In this document: one piece after another, positions 31,909-44,087 of the stretch | How positions within the stretch are numbered: position 1 is the first letter of the stretch | Layout of the letters: every line of letters begins with the position of its first letter | Source of the DNA: Buddleja alternifolia | Taxonomy: Eukaryota > Streptophyta > Magnoliopsida > Lamiales > Scrophulariaceae | Length of the DNA stretch: 64,000 nt | NCBI GenBank assembly: GCA_019426215.1 | Contig: CM033393.1 | Location: 1,741,001 to 1,805,000, forward strand | Direction of reading: 5' to 3' | Program-made: the position numbers and the translations under genes | Notes under the pieces: generated by a model | The model's database searches: none | What the model saw: only the letters and a program-made list of their open reading frames with translations | Told to the model about the DNA's origin: nothing

Positions 31909-34900
31909 GCTGAAAAGCCGACGAAGTTCAGCGGGGCTGACTTCAAGAGGTGGCAGCAAAAAATGCTGTTTTACCTCACGACTCTTAGCATGGCAAGGTA
32001 CTTAAGGGAAGATGCTCCCTATGTCCCAGCTGAGTCAACTGATAGTCAACTGAGAATGACATATGATGCCTGGATTAATGGTGATTTCCTTTGCAGGAAT
32101 TACCTACTCAGTGGATTAAGTGATTCGCTTTACAGCGTGTATATAGAGGTAAAGACTGCCAAAAGCCTCTGGGAGGCACTGGACAGGAAGTACAGAACTG
32201 AGGACGCCGGACTGAAGAAGTTCGTGGTCTCAAAGTTCTTAGACTTCAAAATGGTGGACTCTAAGTCCGTGACAAGCCAAGTCCAAGAGCTTCAGATAAT
32301 AATTCATGAAGTTCATGCTGAGGACATGGCTTTGAGTGAATCTTTCCAAGTAGCTTCTATCATTGAGAAGTTACCGCCGTCTTGGAGAGATTTCAAGAAT
32401 TACTTGAAGCACAAGCGAAAGGAGATGAGTCTAGAAGACTTGGTCGTCCGACTCAGAATTGAGGAAGACAACCGGGTTTCTGACAAGAGGCCTCCTGTGC
32501 AGGAGATGGCTAACATCGCAGAGATTCCGGAAAGCTCAAACCGGAAACGAAAGTTTCAAGGGAAATCCAAAGGGAACTCCCAGAAAAAGAAAGGAAAGTT
32601 GAAACAGGGAGACGACTGTTACAACTGTGGGCAACCTGGTCACTGGGCTAGAGACTGCATAGAGCCCAAGAAAAATAAGTCTCAAGGGCAAGGTTCTGGT
32701 AAGAATCAGAACAAAGGCAAGAATCAAGTGCAGAACCAGGTGCACTTGGCTGAAGATGATGTCAAGGGCATCAATGAGATGATCGACGATCTGTCTGACC
32801 ACCAGGTGCCGATCGATCTGACTGATCTTGATCTCACTGCCGTCGTGTTTGAAGCCAATTTGGCAGACAACCCGAGGGAGTGGTTCATAGATACTGGGGC
32901 TACTCGCCACATCTGTTCCGACAGAGATGCTTTCTCGTCCTATTCCCCAACTGATGGACGGAGATTGTTTATGGGAAACTCAGCCACATCACCAGTGGTT
33001 GGAATAGGGAAAGTTGTGCTGAAGATGACTTCAGGCAAAGAACTGACATTGACTGAAGTTCTGCATGTTCCGGAGATTCGCAAGAATTTGGTATCCGGTT
33101 CGGCTTTGGTCAAGAATGGGTTCAAGATAGTCTTCGAGGCTGATAGATTTTCTTTAACAAAGAGAGGATTTTATGTAGGAAAAGGTTACCTTGAGCAGGG
33201 CCTTTTCAAGATGAATGTAATCCGCTCTGTTGTAATTGATAATGAAAGCAATAAAAGTATTGAGAATTCTGTTTATTTGCTTGAGTATTCTAATTTGTGG
33301 CATGTTAGACTAAGACATGTCAATTATAATACTATTCGAAGATTGGTCAACTTGAACTTATTACCAACTTTTAAAGTTGAAAATGAACATAAATGTGAAA
33401 TTTGTGTTGAGGCAAAACTAGTCAAACAACCGTTTCCTTCAGTGGAAAGAAACACCGCACCTCTAGAACTTATTCACAGTGACATCTGTGATTTGAAGTT
33501 TGTGCAAACTAGAGGTGGGAAAAAGTATTTCATTACATTCATAGATGATTGCACAAAGTATTTACTAAAAAGTAAAGACGAAGCGCTTGGAGCGTTTACA
33601 CATTACAAAACGGAAGTTGAAAATCAACTTGAAAAAAGGATAAAAGCTATCCGAAGTGATAGAGGTGGAGAATACGGAGCGCCTTTTGATGAATTTTGTA
33701 CCAACTCTGGAATAATTCATCAAACGACGGCACCATACTCACCTCAATCAAATGGCGTTGCTGAACGCAAGAATCGCACTCTCAAAGAAATGATGAATGC
33801 GATGTTGCTAAATTCTGGATTACCGCAGAATTTGTGGGGGGAGGCGATCCTCTCCGCCAATTATATCCTTAACAAGATTCCCCACAAAAGTAGGAGTGAG
33901 ACTCCGTACGAACTTTGGAAAGGTCAAAAGCCTTCTTACAAGTACCTCAAAGTGTGGGGGTGTTTGGCTAAGGTAGAAATACCCAAACTCAAACAAGTTA
34001 AGATAGGGCCTAAGACTATTGATTGCATATTCATAGGTTATGCACTTAAGAGTAACGCCTATCGATTTATGGTACATAAATCAGAAATATCTGAGATTCA
34101 TGAAGGTACTATCATAGAATCTAGAAATGCTTCGTTTTTCGAGGATATCTTTCCAAGTAAAGAAAGAAACGAGAAAGTTCCTCTTAAAACAACATTTGAT
34201 GAGTCTACGAGTAGTTCTAATCCCGGGGACGAAGAACCACGTCGTAGTAAAAGGGCAAGAGTTCCAAAATCATTTGGTCCCGATTTTGTATCATATACAT
34301 TAGAAGGGGAGCCAAGAACGATTAAGGAAGCTATGTCCGGTCCAGATGCTCAACTCTGGAAAGAGGCTATTAATAGTGAAATCAAGTCTATTTTACACAA
34401 CCATACTTGGGAGTTGGTTGATCTTCCAAAGGGAAGTAAGCCTTTAGGCTGTAAATGGATTCTGAAGAGAAAGTATAAGACTGATGGAACTATTGATAAG
34501 TATAAGGCCCGTTTGGTAGTCAAAGGATACCGACAAATGGAAGGTCTTGATTTCTTCGATACTTATTCTCCAGTAACGAGAATAACATCCATAAGATTAT
34601 TCATCGTTATTGCCGCGTTGCATAACCTTGAGATACATCAAATGGATGTTAAGACTGCGTTTCTGAACGGAGAATTAGATGAAGAAATATATATGGAACA
34701 ACCCGAGGGGTATGTTGCTCCTGGAAAGGAGAAGAAAGTGTGTAAACTTGTAAAGTCTCTATACGGACTTAAACAAGCGCCAAAGCAGTGGCATGAAAAG
34801 TTTGATAGCACGATGTTATCAAATGGTTTCAAGATCAACAAATGTGATAAATGCGTGTATGTTAGACAAACACATAACGCATACGTCATAGTGTGTCTAT

Positions 34901-34944
34901 ATGTAGACGACATGTTGATAATGGGTAGTAATCATGAATACTAA
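31909..34944 (+). pseudogene. Gag-Pol of copia F (Gag, protease, integrase, start of RT)
   Basis: Open from the TAG to 34944; the first ATG in this stretch is at 31963, which gives 993 codons. Gag of the UBN2 type comes first, then a zinc knuckle [14 protein letters not shown] (about 32617-32660) and the protease [12 protein letters not shown] (about 32882-32917). GAG-pre-integrase (NLWHVRLRH) follows, then integrase with CEIC and the catalytic Asp in HSDICD, Asp in RSDRGGEY and Glu in [11 protein letters not shown] runs from WKEAINSEI to [11 protein letters not shown]. The integrase block after FIDDCTKY is a few residues shorter than in relatives, suggesting a small in-frame deletion near 33560. 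The frame is lost at 34930-34944, in the RT just after YVDD. Confidence 0.88.
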
Positions 34945-35649
34945 AGGAATGTTAAAGAAGAACTTTGACATGAAGGATATGGGACTTGCAGACATCATCT
35001 TAGGAATTAAAATCCTGAGGACTTCTGAAGGACTAGTCTTATCGCAATCTCATTACGTTGAGACGGTTTTGGAAAGGTTCCTTCCGAGCGATAGTGCACC
35101 AGTCAAGACGCCAGTAGATTTGAGCGTTTATCTACCCAAAAACCATGGCGAACCTGTATCGCAGTTAGAATATGCTAGGGTCATTGGGAGTCTGATGTAT
35201 ATCATGAATTGTACTCGCCCTGATCTAGCTTATTTTATGAGCAAGTTGAGTAGGTTCACGAGTAATCCTAGTGTAGAGCATTGGAATGCTTTAACTAGAG
35301 TTCTTAAGTATTTAAAGTATACTAAAGATTATGGATTACACTACTCAAGATATCCAGCTGTAATAGAGGGATACAGCGATGCTAATTGGATATCAGACAC
35401 GAACGACTCTAAGTCCACAAGTGGGTATGTATTTACCGTTGGTGGAGGAGCAGTGTCATGGAAATCTTCTAAGCAAACTTTCATAGCCCGTTCCACGATG
35501 GAATCAGAATTCATAGCTTTAGATAAAGCGGGTGAAGAAGCCGAGTGGCTAAGAAATTTCTTAGAAGATGTTCCCTGTTGGGAAAAACCTGTGCCTTCGA
35601 TATTGATTCATTGCGATAGTATGTCGGCAATTGGAAGGGCACAGAGTAG

Positions 35650-35685
<36 letters not shown>

Positions 35686-35839
35686 GCATAACACCATTAA
35701 GCAGTTGATCTCTAACGGGATTATTTCCATTGATTATGTGAAATCAAAGGAGAATATTGCAGATCCTTTGACGAAAGGATTGCCTAGAGATCAAATATAC
35801 TGCCTATCAAGAGGAATGGGATTAAAGTCTACAATTTAA
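34934..35839 (+). pseudogene. RT C-terminal part and RNase H of copia F
   Basis: Continues pol in the +1-shifted frame: [16 protein letters not shown], then the [15 protein letters not shown] block, then RNase H with [39 protein letters not shown] and RHNTIKQL. It ends at TAA 35837-35839. All blocks expected for RNase H are present. The break from the upstream frame lies within about 15 bases of 34934 and looks like a short deletion. About 560 bp of noncoding DNA separate it from the purine tract. Confidence 0.88.
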
Positions 35840-36400
35840 GAATGGACACAGCGGTAACCCAACCATGTTGACTGGAGATCCCAAGATCATGGTTCAATGG
35901 GACAACTAAGTTGTGAAAATTCAGTAAGGCACTTAGGAGTTTTAACTCCAAACCTATTGCCTAGGATAAAGAAGTGCATCCTACAAATGTAGCAAAGGCT
36001 AAGTTTGGAACTTTTAATGATTCCTATACTGTCATGAAAATGAAGTGGAGTATGGTAGGATACTCTTAGATAGGAGATCACCTATGTAAGTGTGAGGTAT
36101 AGGCCGCCTCAACATTGAGTAAAATGTAAACACTTATGAATCCAAGAAGGGGTGTCACGGCCAAAATGGACCCAATAGTGAGAACTAAAGCAACTGAGAA
36201 TTTATCATGTGAATATCATTGTCTGGTTTTACACGAACGGCTGACCAATTCAAGACATCATGTTCATTGGGGAGCCTAGTAAATCCGATGATATCTCACT
36301 AAGAAAGGTTCAAAGCCAAAAGCTACCTCTTCTGATGTGATAAATTTTCGTCTGAACTCTTGAGATCATGCATTGCATTAATTTCATTCGTGTGGGGGAT

Positions 36401-37519
36401 TGTTGGATATTAGTTATGAAAAGTGTGTTAGACACGACTCTTGCATACGAAATTCGAACACCGTAAGTATCCGGGATACGAAATATTATTGGATAATATT
36501 AATCTACGTTTCGAGTAGATGAGTTTAGCATTTCGAATTTCTCAAATCGGATTAAAAACGAATGAGAAATTAAGTGCTAAAGTGAGGTGTTTGAAGTGGG
36601 TTATCCCACATGGAATATGGATCAAAGTTTGGGATGGTTTATAAACCATTGCCTTGAAACTAAGGGTTGGCCCTTTGGGTCATAAGATTTTTGTGGGCTT
36701 TGTGAGGGGGAAGGACCTAGCCATGGTCCGGTCCACCACACGCGCGCACGCGCCGCCGCCGTCGGTCCGGGTCCGGGTCGTGGGCCATGGGCCTTGGGTC
36801 TTGGGTCTTGGGCTTTGGATTTGGATAGGGCATGAATTATATTGGGCTTTGAGCATTGGGCTTGGGCTTGCAATATATTAATTTTTTGGAGAAAAATTAA
36901 TTCCACAAAATCTGATCCATTATTTATTTATCAAATAGTTGAAAAAATCTGAACCGTTAAATGGAGATTGATCTAACGCTGGCCACGTTTTGATCAAGAT
37001 AGCCTTCTAGAAGGTCCAACGTTCGAACGTTGGGTGCTTAACGTTCGAACGTTGACGGCTTCTAGAAGAAAGTTTGAAATGTTAAAGCGTTTTTGCTGCA
37101 TTAAGTAGCAGAATCGGTTTTGACCCAACGTTCAAACGTTGGGGTGTCAACGTTCGAACGTTGGCAGCAGTTTCTTTCTACTATTGAATTCTCTCATTTA
37201 ATTTTCGGGTTTTTCCTTGCCTATAAGAAGGCCCCTCCAGCAGCATTGTTAGACACACCAAAGCAATCTGCTTTCACTCATCTCTCACTCTCAAACATTC
37301 TCTCAAAAGTTCTAAGTTGCCTAAGTTCGGTGGTTCTAAATTCGAAGTGGTCTCGTTTTTAGAACGTATATCGTTGTATCTTGGGACGTTTATTGCATAT
37401 ACCCGTACCACCTAGGCGGGGCAATTTAGCGTTAAGGATAGAGAGTTCTCTCTCGCCTCGATATAATATTTTCTCCATTATTAGCTGTTTTGATACGTTT
37501 GTGAAGTTTTGATCCAACA
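36401..37519 (+). repeat. 3' LTR of copia F
   Basis: 1119 bp, with the same ends, TTCTAGAA motifs (37015-37022 and 37060-37067), palindromes and TATA box (CCTATAAGAAGGCC, about 37218-37231) as the 5' LTR. It keeps the full CAATTTAGCGTTAAG segment (37422-37436). It is followed by the TGAAT target duplication. Confidence 0.92.
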
Positions 37520-37524
37520 TGAAT

Positions 37525-38555
37525 TTCAAGAGATCTCACTCATTAATTTATGAGTTTCATATGTGATGTGAGCCCATACACGTAGGTGGAAGATGGAGAT
37601 AATAATTAATTCAAGACGCGTCCGTCCTGAGAACTCCCCAACAATTGTCGGATTTGTGAATGATCATGGTTCGTTCCACCATCAATTTGTGTTATGCCCT
37701 ATTAGACACCAAAGTTAGAAAAGAAAATTCGTACTAGTTTTCGTGACAAATGAGGACTCTTAAGCCTTGATTATAGATGGCTACTTTGGGCTCCTAGACG
37801 TGTGTGCTATTTTGGCATTCAAAACTTGTGACAATGATTTAAACTTAAGACATGTGCGAATAATCAAAAGGTGGTCATAGTGACTTTCCGCAATTAGTAA
37901 GATTTAGGAATTGCATGGAACGTTCAATGGAGGATCCCACAAAGATACGAAAGAATGGAGAATTTAAAAGTATTTATAAGTTCTTGTTCTAATCCGAAAT
38001 TAAATTATAATTAGTCAAATGATAACTAAATTATACGGTTAAAAATATGTTTTGAAGTATATAAATAAGTATATCTAAAGTCGCCCCGTTCAAGATAGGT
38101 TTATCACGGATTAAGATATAATTTGAACTTATTGCCATCCCTAACTATTAATCTCAGGATCTAAATGCCCGGAAAAAAAAAGGGTTTTTAAGTACGTTCC
38201 AAATTTTTTTCATAAATTAGGTTTTGTCATAATTAGATTTCAGCTAGAATAAAATACGAAGAAAAATATATCACTCGCTTTAAATAATAGAAGTTTTGTC
38301 CTATTTTCCTAATTAACCAAAATCAACGATAGAAAACTAACAAAAAACTATTGGAAAAAAAAAATGATCCACGCAGACAACATGACATCAAAGTATACCT
38401 AAGAATATACCTATGGATTAAAATTTTGCCAGATGTGTGGTGCAACTACCACACACTAGAGAGTATGGTAGAATGAACCATCTAAATAACGTTTCAACCG
38501 ACCATATATATGAAAATTTATGGTGCATCGAGTCTATTAGAGCAAATACAGGTAA
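37525..38555. other. Intergenic sequence, no gene seen
   Basis: AT-rich single-copy-looking DNA. It is continuous with the sequence left of copia F, since that insertion split it. No frame or RNA gene is supported. Confidence 0.5.
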
Positions 38556-39127
38556 CGGCAAAATTGCATGTTTAATACCTCATAGGATCATTTTAATTCT
38601 AATTAAAGTTGCAGATTTGGTCCATTTTTAAGTAACGTTAACCTCAAACTTTATTTTTCGGTTATATACTAAAGAAAAAAATTAACCGAGTTGGCTATTC
38701 CATTAAGAACTAACGGAATGGTCACCTCAAAATTGAATTTTGCCCCTTAACTATAGTTTGTATCAAATATCCCCTAAACCAATTTTTTTGTCACTTACGC
38801 CTAGAAAAAGAAAAAAAAATTATCAAATTTTTTAATATATTTTTAAAAAGTTTTTAGGGTTAGTGTTATTACTTTTGGTTTATGGGATGGTTTAAAAAAA
38901 CTCATATAGTTCAGGGGCAAAATGCAATTTTGAATTGACCAATCCATTATTTTTTAACGGAATAGTCAACTCCGTTAGTTTTTTCATTAACTTTTAACGG
39001 AAAATAAAGCGGAGGGCTAACGTTGCAACTTGTCTAAATTATTAGAACTATTCTTAAAATCAGGTAAAGCACGGGGCTAAAACTAAAATGCCTTATCATG
39101 TGGGATTTACTTTACGATTTTGCCTGC
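38556..39127. mobile_element. Foldback MITE, second copy
   Basis: Inverted arms pair around a central segment. The left arm has GTTGCAGATTTGGTCC (about 38608) and CCGAGTTGGCTATTCC (about 38686-38701). The right arm has the complements GGAATAGTCAACTCCG (about 38959-38974) and GGGCTAACGTTGCAAC (about 39014-39029). The outermost arms contain GGCAAAATTGC and GATTTTGCC. It is related to 25995-26525. No coding capacity; ends approximate. Confidence 0.6.
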
Positions 39128-39397
39128 ACATTACATTGCATAATATTGTAAGAGAGAATATGACGGTATATTCATCCCCAAAATTAGCTAATAGTACGAT
39201 AGATCTACAATAAACTTAGTCCATATATGACTTCATCAACTTCATTTGAACTATAATTAATTAACACCAGAAATAACAAAGTCTTGTATATAATAAACCA
39301 ATTCTCAAATTCCATTACATGGAGGAGTTTCATTGTGTATCAATATGTAATAAAACTATCAGGGGCGGATCTAGGATTTTAGGTCAGTGGGGGCACT
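39128..39397. other. Spacer with a degenerate repeat edge
   Basis: AT-rich DNA. The last 35 bases (GGGGCGGATCTAGGATTTTA) resemble the terminus of another small repeat into which the next element may have inserted. Confidence 0.4.
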
Positions 39398-39742
39398 AGG
39401 GATAGAGCCAGTAATTTTACTGAGAGGGTGAGATTGTTGTGATGTAGCTATACAATTTGTTTTTTGTCAAATAGACGAAGGATTTAAAGGGGGTGCGGGG
39501 CTCCCGCGTTACAGTACGCTATATATATGGGGGAAAATATAATAAGGAACTAGGTTCAATTACAACTTTTGACATACTTTATACTCTTATATCTCTTTCG
39601 TTATAGCCAGAATTTTGGGTGTTAAGAGGAGGGGCGAACTCGAAATAAAGAGAGAAAACATGATATTTTTCGATCTTTAGGGGGGGCAAAATTCAAATAT
39701 AAAAAAATTTATAAGGTAAAAAAATGATTTTTCAAAATTGAA
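39398..39742. mobile_element. MITE-like element, second copy (right end missing)
   Basis: Clearly similar to 25359-25752 over most of its length, including GTACGCTATATATATGG, ACTAGGTTCAATTACAAC and CGAACTCGAAATAAAG. It lacks the right terminal repeat. Confidence 0.6.
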
Positions 39743-40425
39743 TGGGAGAGTGAGATGGGAATTGGAATTGAGGGGGGGCATTTAAAAATTTGAGTGGGGG
39801 CATTAATGTAATTTATAAATTAAAATTTTAAAAAATGTATATATTAAGAAGAAGAAAAAAATTTGAGTGGGGGCATGATTGTATGTAAGAAATGAAAACA
39901 CACAATCTATATGCCTTCTATTTATCAAAAAAAAATAAAAAATCTATATGCCTTCTAAGTACCAAATTTGTTATATCCCACGTGAATTGTTATTGAATTT
40001 ATTTAACAATTTGAGTTGATCATTTTTTCAATATTAAAACATATCATAAGCAGTTAGTTATATATCTTCTGATTGTTGGTCCTCATCTCTTGGACTCGGA
40101 GTGTGACAAAGATAATATGAACTCATCGTGATTGCCTAATGAATAGGGTTGTCAAGTGGGCAGAGGTTGGTTAAACTCGGCTCAAGCCCGAGGTGGCCTG
40201 TACGGTTCATGGGTCGATCGAGTCAATTCGAGCTTGATATTGAACTTCAGGCCTAGGCTGACACATTGGGGAAAGGTGAGGCCCGGCCCAAGGCTGGGCT
40301 AATTTTATGTAATAGACTAGCGTAACCCCGCGTCAAGGCACGGGATACTAATTATGTAAATAAAAATAATCAAATATATATATATAAGTAAATATGTATC
40401 ATTATATAATTTATATATTTATAGT
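39743..40425. other. Intergenic sequence with eroded repeat pieces
   Basis: Two copies of TTTGAGTGGGGGCAT (about 39793 and 39865) suggest a small duplicated repeat. At 40147-40320 a GC-rich segment starting GGGTTGTCAAGTGGGC resembles an eroded hAT-type end. No gene. Confidence 0.4.
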
Positions 40426-40920
40426 TGATATGGGACAAAAATGTCTAGGGTATTTTAGTAATTCACTCGTCCCCGAGTCGGGTTGAGGCGCCCACCACGG
40501 GTTACAGCCCGCGGTAGAAGGATTGTCCCAGTCCAAAAAGGGTTGGCAGCCCAATAAGCATAGTAAAGTTATTCCTCTAGCCTAATAATAATAATAATAA
40601 TTAAATCAAGTCTGTTAGGCTTATGACAAGATAGAGCCCATAACCCATAACCGGCTCCTTATAAGTACCCCAAAGGAGCAGGAGGTGGCTCATTATCTAC
40701 TTCCCCAGTAAAAAATACACTGGCAATAGAGAGTAACCCCATCATCGAACTACGAACAGACTTGATCCCAGCAATCCGGGTACGTAGGCAGCTCGCCATA
40801 GTTAAGTGCAGTCTATAAATCCACCAACCCCCACCTAGTTTGTCGTGTGTTGGAGCGGTTCCTTCACTCCACGTGGCCACTCACGTGATATTCATACTCT
40901 GACGATTTTTATCATCATCA
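40426..40920 (+). repeat. Probable 5' LTR of gypsy element C
   Basis: The right end is fixed by the primer site starting at 40923. The left end (TGATATGGGAC) is a best guess. It contains TCTATAAATCC near 40813 as a possible TATA box. The mate LTR is not in the window. Confidence 0.5.
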
Positions 40921-40922
40921 GA

Positions 40923-40940
40923 TTGGCACCGTCTGTGGAA
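40923..40940 (+). other. Primer binding site of gypsy element C
   Basis: TTGGCACCGTCTGTGGAA is one base off the TTGGCGCCGTCTGTGG primer site common in Tat/Ogre-type plant gypsy elements. It lies two bases after the LTR end. Confidence 0.7.
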
Positions 40941-40961
40941 AACTCGTTCCAGCCACTGAGC

Positions 40962-42928
40962 ATGCAAACTAGGTCGCAAGCACGTACTACTGGCGATAGG
41001 ATGACGAACAACGGTTAGCCAACCATGGCCAATGAAGTTCTGAACCAAACACTTGAAGACCAGCCTAACACTTAAGCGGGCGGAGAGAATCCTCCTAACG
41101 CGCCAGCCAACGGCGAAACTCTTATAGCTCCGCCCCGGGTGAACGAGCAAGAAGTGCCACATGCAACACCAGCGGTGATCCCACCTCCTGCTGCCAGGGT
41201 ATTCGAGATCACCCAAGAGGCTTTGCCGGCTTTGGTCGAGGACGCCTCTGTTCGCACGGCTGCAAGGGCAGTACATCAATACGCCCAACAACATCCTTCG
41301 CAATCATCAGCCAGTAGGGGGCAAGACCCCCAAGCAAGAAACCGCCATGATGCTCCCCAACCTCAGGAGAAGAGGCCATAAGATCCGCCCTCTCCTTCTG
41401 GTCGCCAGGATCTGGAGCCTCGCGAAAAGAGTCGCCCCCATCAAGGAGCGCTTGACCGATCTCCCCGCCGAGGTCATGAATCCCTGATCTCCAGTGGAAT
41501 TGGCTCGAGACGATCCAATTCACCCATCAATGGGGCAGCAAGGGAGAGAGAAGAGAATAGTGTGGTCTCACCGCATGAGAGGTCGCCTAGAGGAAGCGAT
41601 AGAAAGATAACACCTCCCTGATCCCCTCGTCGGGAGCAAACTTCTCTGGCCCCTGAGAAGGCTTTGCCAAGGCAGGATGGTTGTCGCAGACATGCCCCTC
41701 GCCCCGCAGTGAGCTCGGAGAAAGTCGGGCGATACGAGGATATGCAGTTGGTGTCACTGGCCGTGGCTCCCCCGAAAAGAAGTCCATTCTGTACGGCAAT
41801 TCTGGCTGAATCATTATCGCCCGGGTTGAAGATACCCCACCTGAGTGAGTATAAGGGAGCGGGTAACCCCTAGGAACACATTGACAAGTTCAACACAAAG
41901 GCTGATAAGTACGACATCAGCGACGTAGCTTACTGTAAGATCTTTCGGACCACCCTCTCAGGGAAGGCCCTGAGCTGGTTCAACCAACTACCTGCCGGAA
42001 CCATAACCGGCTTTGAGCAACTAGCCGGGCGTTTTCTTAATTATTTCTCCATGAACAAGAAGTATCCTAAGACAGCATCTTTCCTGTTCACGGTAGTTCA
42101 GCAGGAGGAGGAGTCCTTGAGAGAGTATGTGCAACGCTTCTCCAACGTGGTATCAAAAGTGCCGCACGTGAATCATGAGCTATTGTCTGGAATTATACAG
42201 AGGAATCTACGCAATGGTAGTTCAAGGAGTCAATCGCTAAAAAGCCCCTTTCAACCCCTTCAACTATGGAAGAGTTGTTGGCAAGAGCTGAGAAGTATAT
42301 AAGAATTTAAGAGACTGTCGGCCCACTCAAGAGTGAGGGCGGTGGCAATAAGAGAAAGGCTAGAGACGATGAGAAACCACCAGAGGCTAAGCAGAGGAAG
42401 CCTATGCCCCCTTTGGGTTTTGAGAAGTATACTCCTCTTACGCTTTCAAGAAAGTGAGTACTAGCTATCGCCCAGCAGCAAGGGATAGTCTCCTGGCCTA
42501 AGAAGATGAAGGATAGCCCCAGTCGCCTCAAGTCCAAGAAGTATTGCAAATTTCATAAGGACAAGGGCCATAAGACCAAGGAGTGCCACCACTTGCAGGT
42601 TGAGATAGAAAAGTTGATCAAAAGAGGGTACCTTCAAGAGGTAGTTGCCCCATCCAAAGTAACCGTTCAGACACCCCAGAGACTGAGGGACAAAGATGGA
42701 GGCAAAAATGGCCCCCTGGTGACAGACTCTGAAATGGAAAAAACCCCAGTGAATGGAATCATAGGGGTGATCTTAGGTGGCCCAGTAGGGGGAGATTCGG
42801 CGAATGCGAGGAAGGCCTCATTGAAGGCAGCGACGGGGCTGCATGCAGTGCGTTCCCTACCTAGGGGACAAGACTTTCAGACCATCGAGTTTGGGCAGCA
42901 AGATTTGGGAGAAGCATCCCAGCAGTGA
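40962..42928 (+). pseudogene. Gag of Tat-like gypsy element C, degenerate
   Basis: From the ATG at 40962 one frame runs to about 42300 through several stop codons. It covers an Arg/Pro/Ser-rich N-terminal part (to about 41800) and a Retrotrans_gag core (YCKIFRTTLSGKALSWF, LAGRFLNYF, SLREYVQRF; about 41930-42150). After a frame change, 42506-42928 carries a knuckle-like CKFHKDKGHKTKEC (about 42546-42587) as in Tat-lineage Gag. The stops and at least one frameshift make it non-functional. Confidence 0.8.
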
Positions 42929-43531
42929 ATGATGCTTTGGTGATATCAGCGACCATCTCAAATTTCTGGGTGAAGAAAGTGTTAGTGGACAGCGGGAGTT
43001 CAGAAGATATAATCTTCTACAACGCTTTCACCCAACTAGGGATTGACAACGTTCAGCTTCGTCCCGTCAACACCCCACTTACGGGGTTCTCTGGAGAGAT
43101 CGTGGAGGCACTGGGGAAATATCTCTCCCCATCTCATTAGGCGCCTACCCCGCACGATCCACACAGATGCTCAAATTTTTGGTGGTCAAAGCCCCCTTCA
43201 CCTACAACGTTATCTTGGGGAGGCCGAGCTTGAACCTGTTCCAAGTAGTGGTTCGACCTATCACCTGAAGGTGAAGTTCCCTACTTCCGTGGGAATTGGA
43301 AAAGCCATTAGAGACATCAAAATTGCATGGGAATGCTACGCGAGCGCACTAAAGAAGCCAAAGAGGAAGTATGACAACAAAGATCCCATGAACAAAGGGA
43401 AGCTAGCCGCCATCAACATAGTCTCGCTCCAAGAGACTCGCTCGGGGGCCGGGGTCCAAGCAGCCCAAGGACTCCTACTAGGAAGCAGTGCCCCGGCAAT
43501 CGAGCCAGATATAATGGTACGAGACTCCTAG
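42925..43531 (+). pseudogene. Aspartic protease region of gypsy element C, degenerate
   Basis: The frame starting 42925 has VLVDSGSSEDIIFY, the retroviral-type protease active site (DSGSS), followed by LTGFSGE. After a frame change near 43130 come ILGRPSLN-like and VKFPTSVGIGKAIRD blocks typical of the protease-RT junction in Tat elements. No RT follows; the sequence changes to noncoding DNA at about 43535. The element therefore looks like a gag-pro derivative without RT or integrase. Confidence 0.78.
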
Positions 43532-43534
43532 GGT

Positions 43535-44082
43535 CCGACTAATGGATAAGCCCCATGAGGCATTGAAAGGTAAAATTCTACTCTCCCCCTTAATTCAATT
43601 AAAAGACAATATCATGTTGGCCACTAGCCAAGTGTTGAAGTTTTATTTACTTTTAAGTTTTGAGGTGCTCAAGATCACCCACCTAAGAACATTATATATT
43701 TGAGATGCCCACAGACATCCCCTTAGTTTATTTCAGATCCTTGATGATTGAATATTTTTATTAAAAGTGCTTGCAAGCACCCCCCCTCCCTTCGTTTCTT
43801 TTATGAAAAATGTGACCTTAGCATGAAAGCGTGTGAACTTGATTAGCAGATAGACTACTACCCGTAGGTGATTATAGAACGCCTAAGAACAAACGCCCCT
43901 CGGACGTACCTCACCCGACAGAGGCTACCGCTTAGCTTAGTAGTTAGATATACTACTTAGACGATAGTCGCTAACGCTTGATAATAATGGCCATGCGCCA
44001 AACATATACTTGAGTGCCTATTGCACCCCCCAACACTTAGCCAAATTCACTCACGAAGCTTGGCAAAAATACTCGCGACCCC
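43535..44082 (+). other. Noncoding part of gypsy element C
   Basis: No gene. It contains repeated phrases such as GATGCCCACAGACATCCCC and GTGCTTGCAAGCACCCCCC, and ends at the copia D target site. The same noncoding region resumes at 53591. Confidence 0.6.
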
Positions 44083-44087
44083 ATTTG

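Larger units (their letters stand above)
30473..37519 (+). mobile_element. Complete Ty1-copia element F
   Basis: 7047 bp with LTRs 30473-31597 and 36401-37519, a perfect target duplication TGAAT (30468-30472, 37520-37524), and a purine tract TGTGGGGGAT directly before the 3' LTR. Domain order is Gag, protease, integrase, RT, RNase H, as in copia. No tRNA-like primer site follows the 5' LTR; instead 31600-31614 is complementary to an internal LTR segment (37422-37436). By eye the LTRs differ at roughly twenty positions plus indels, mostly in the GC-rich region around 30815-30870. Confidence 0.93.

Noticed and set aside
41209..41523. 104- and 140-codon minus-strand frames over the gypsy C gag
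   Set aside because: Antisense to the degenerate gag; no antisense gene motif there.
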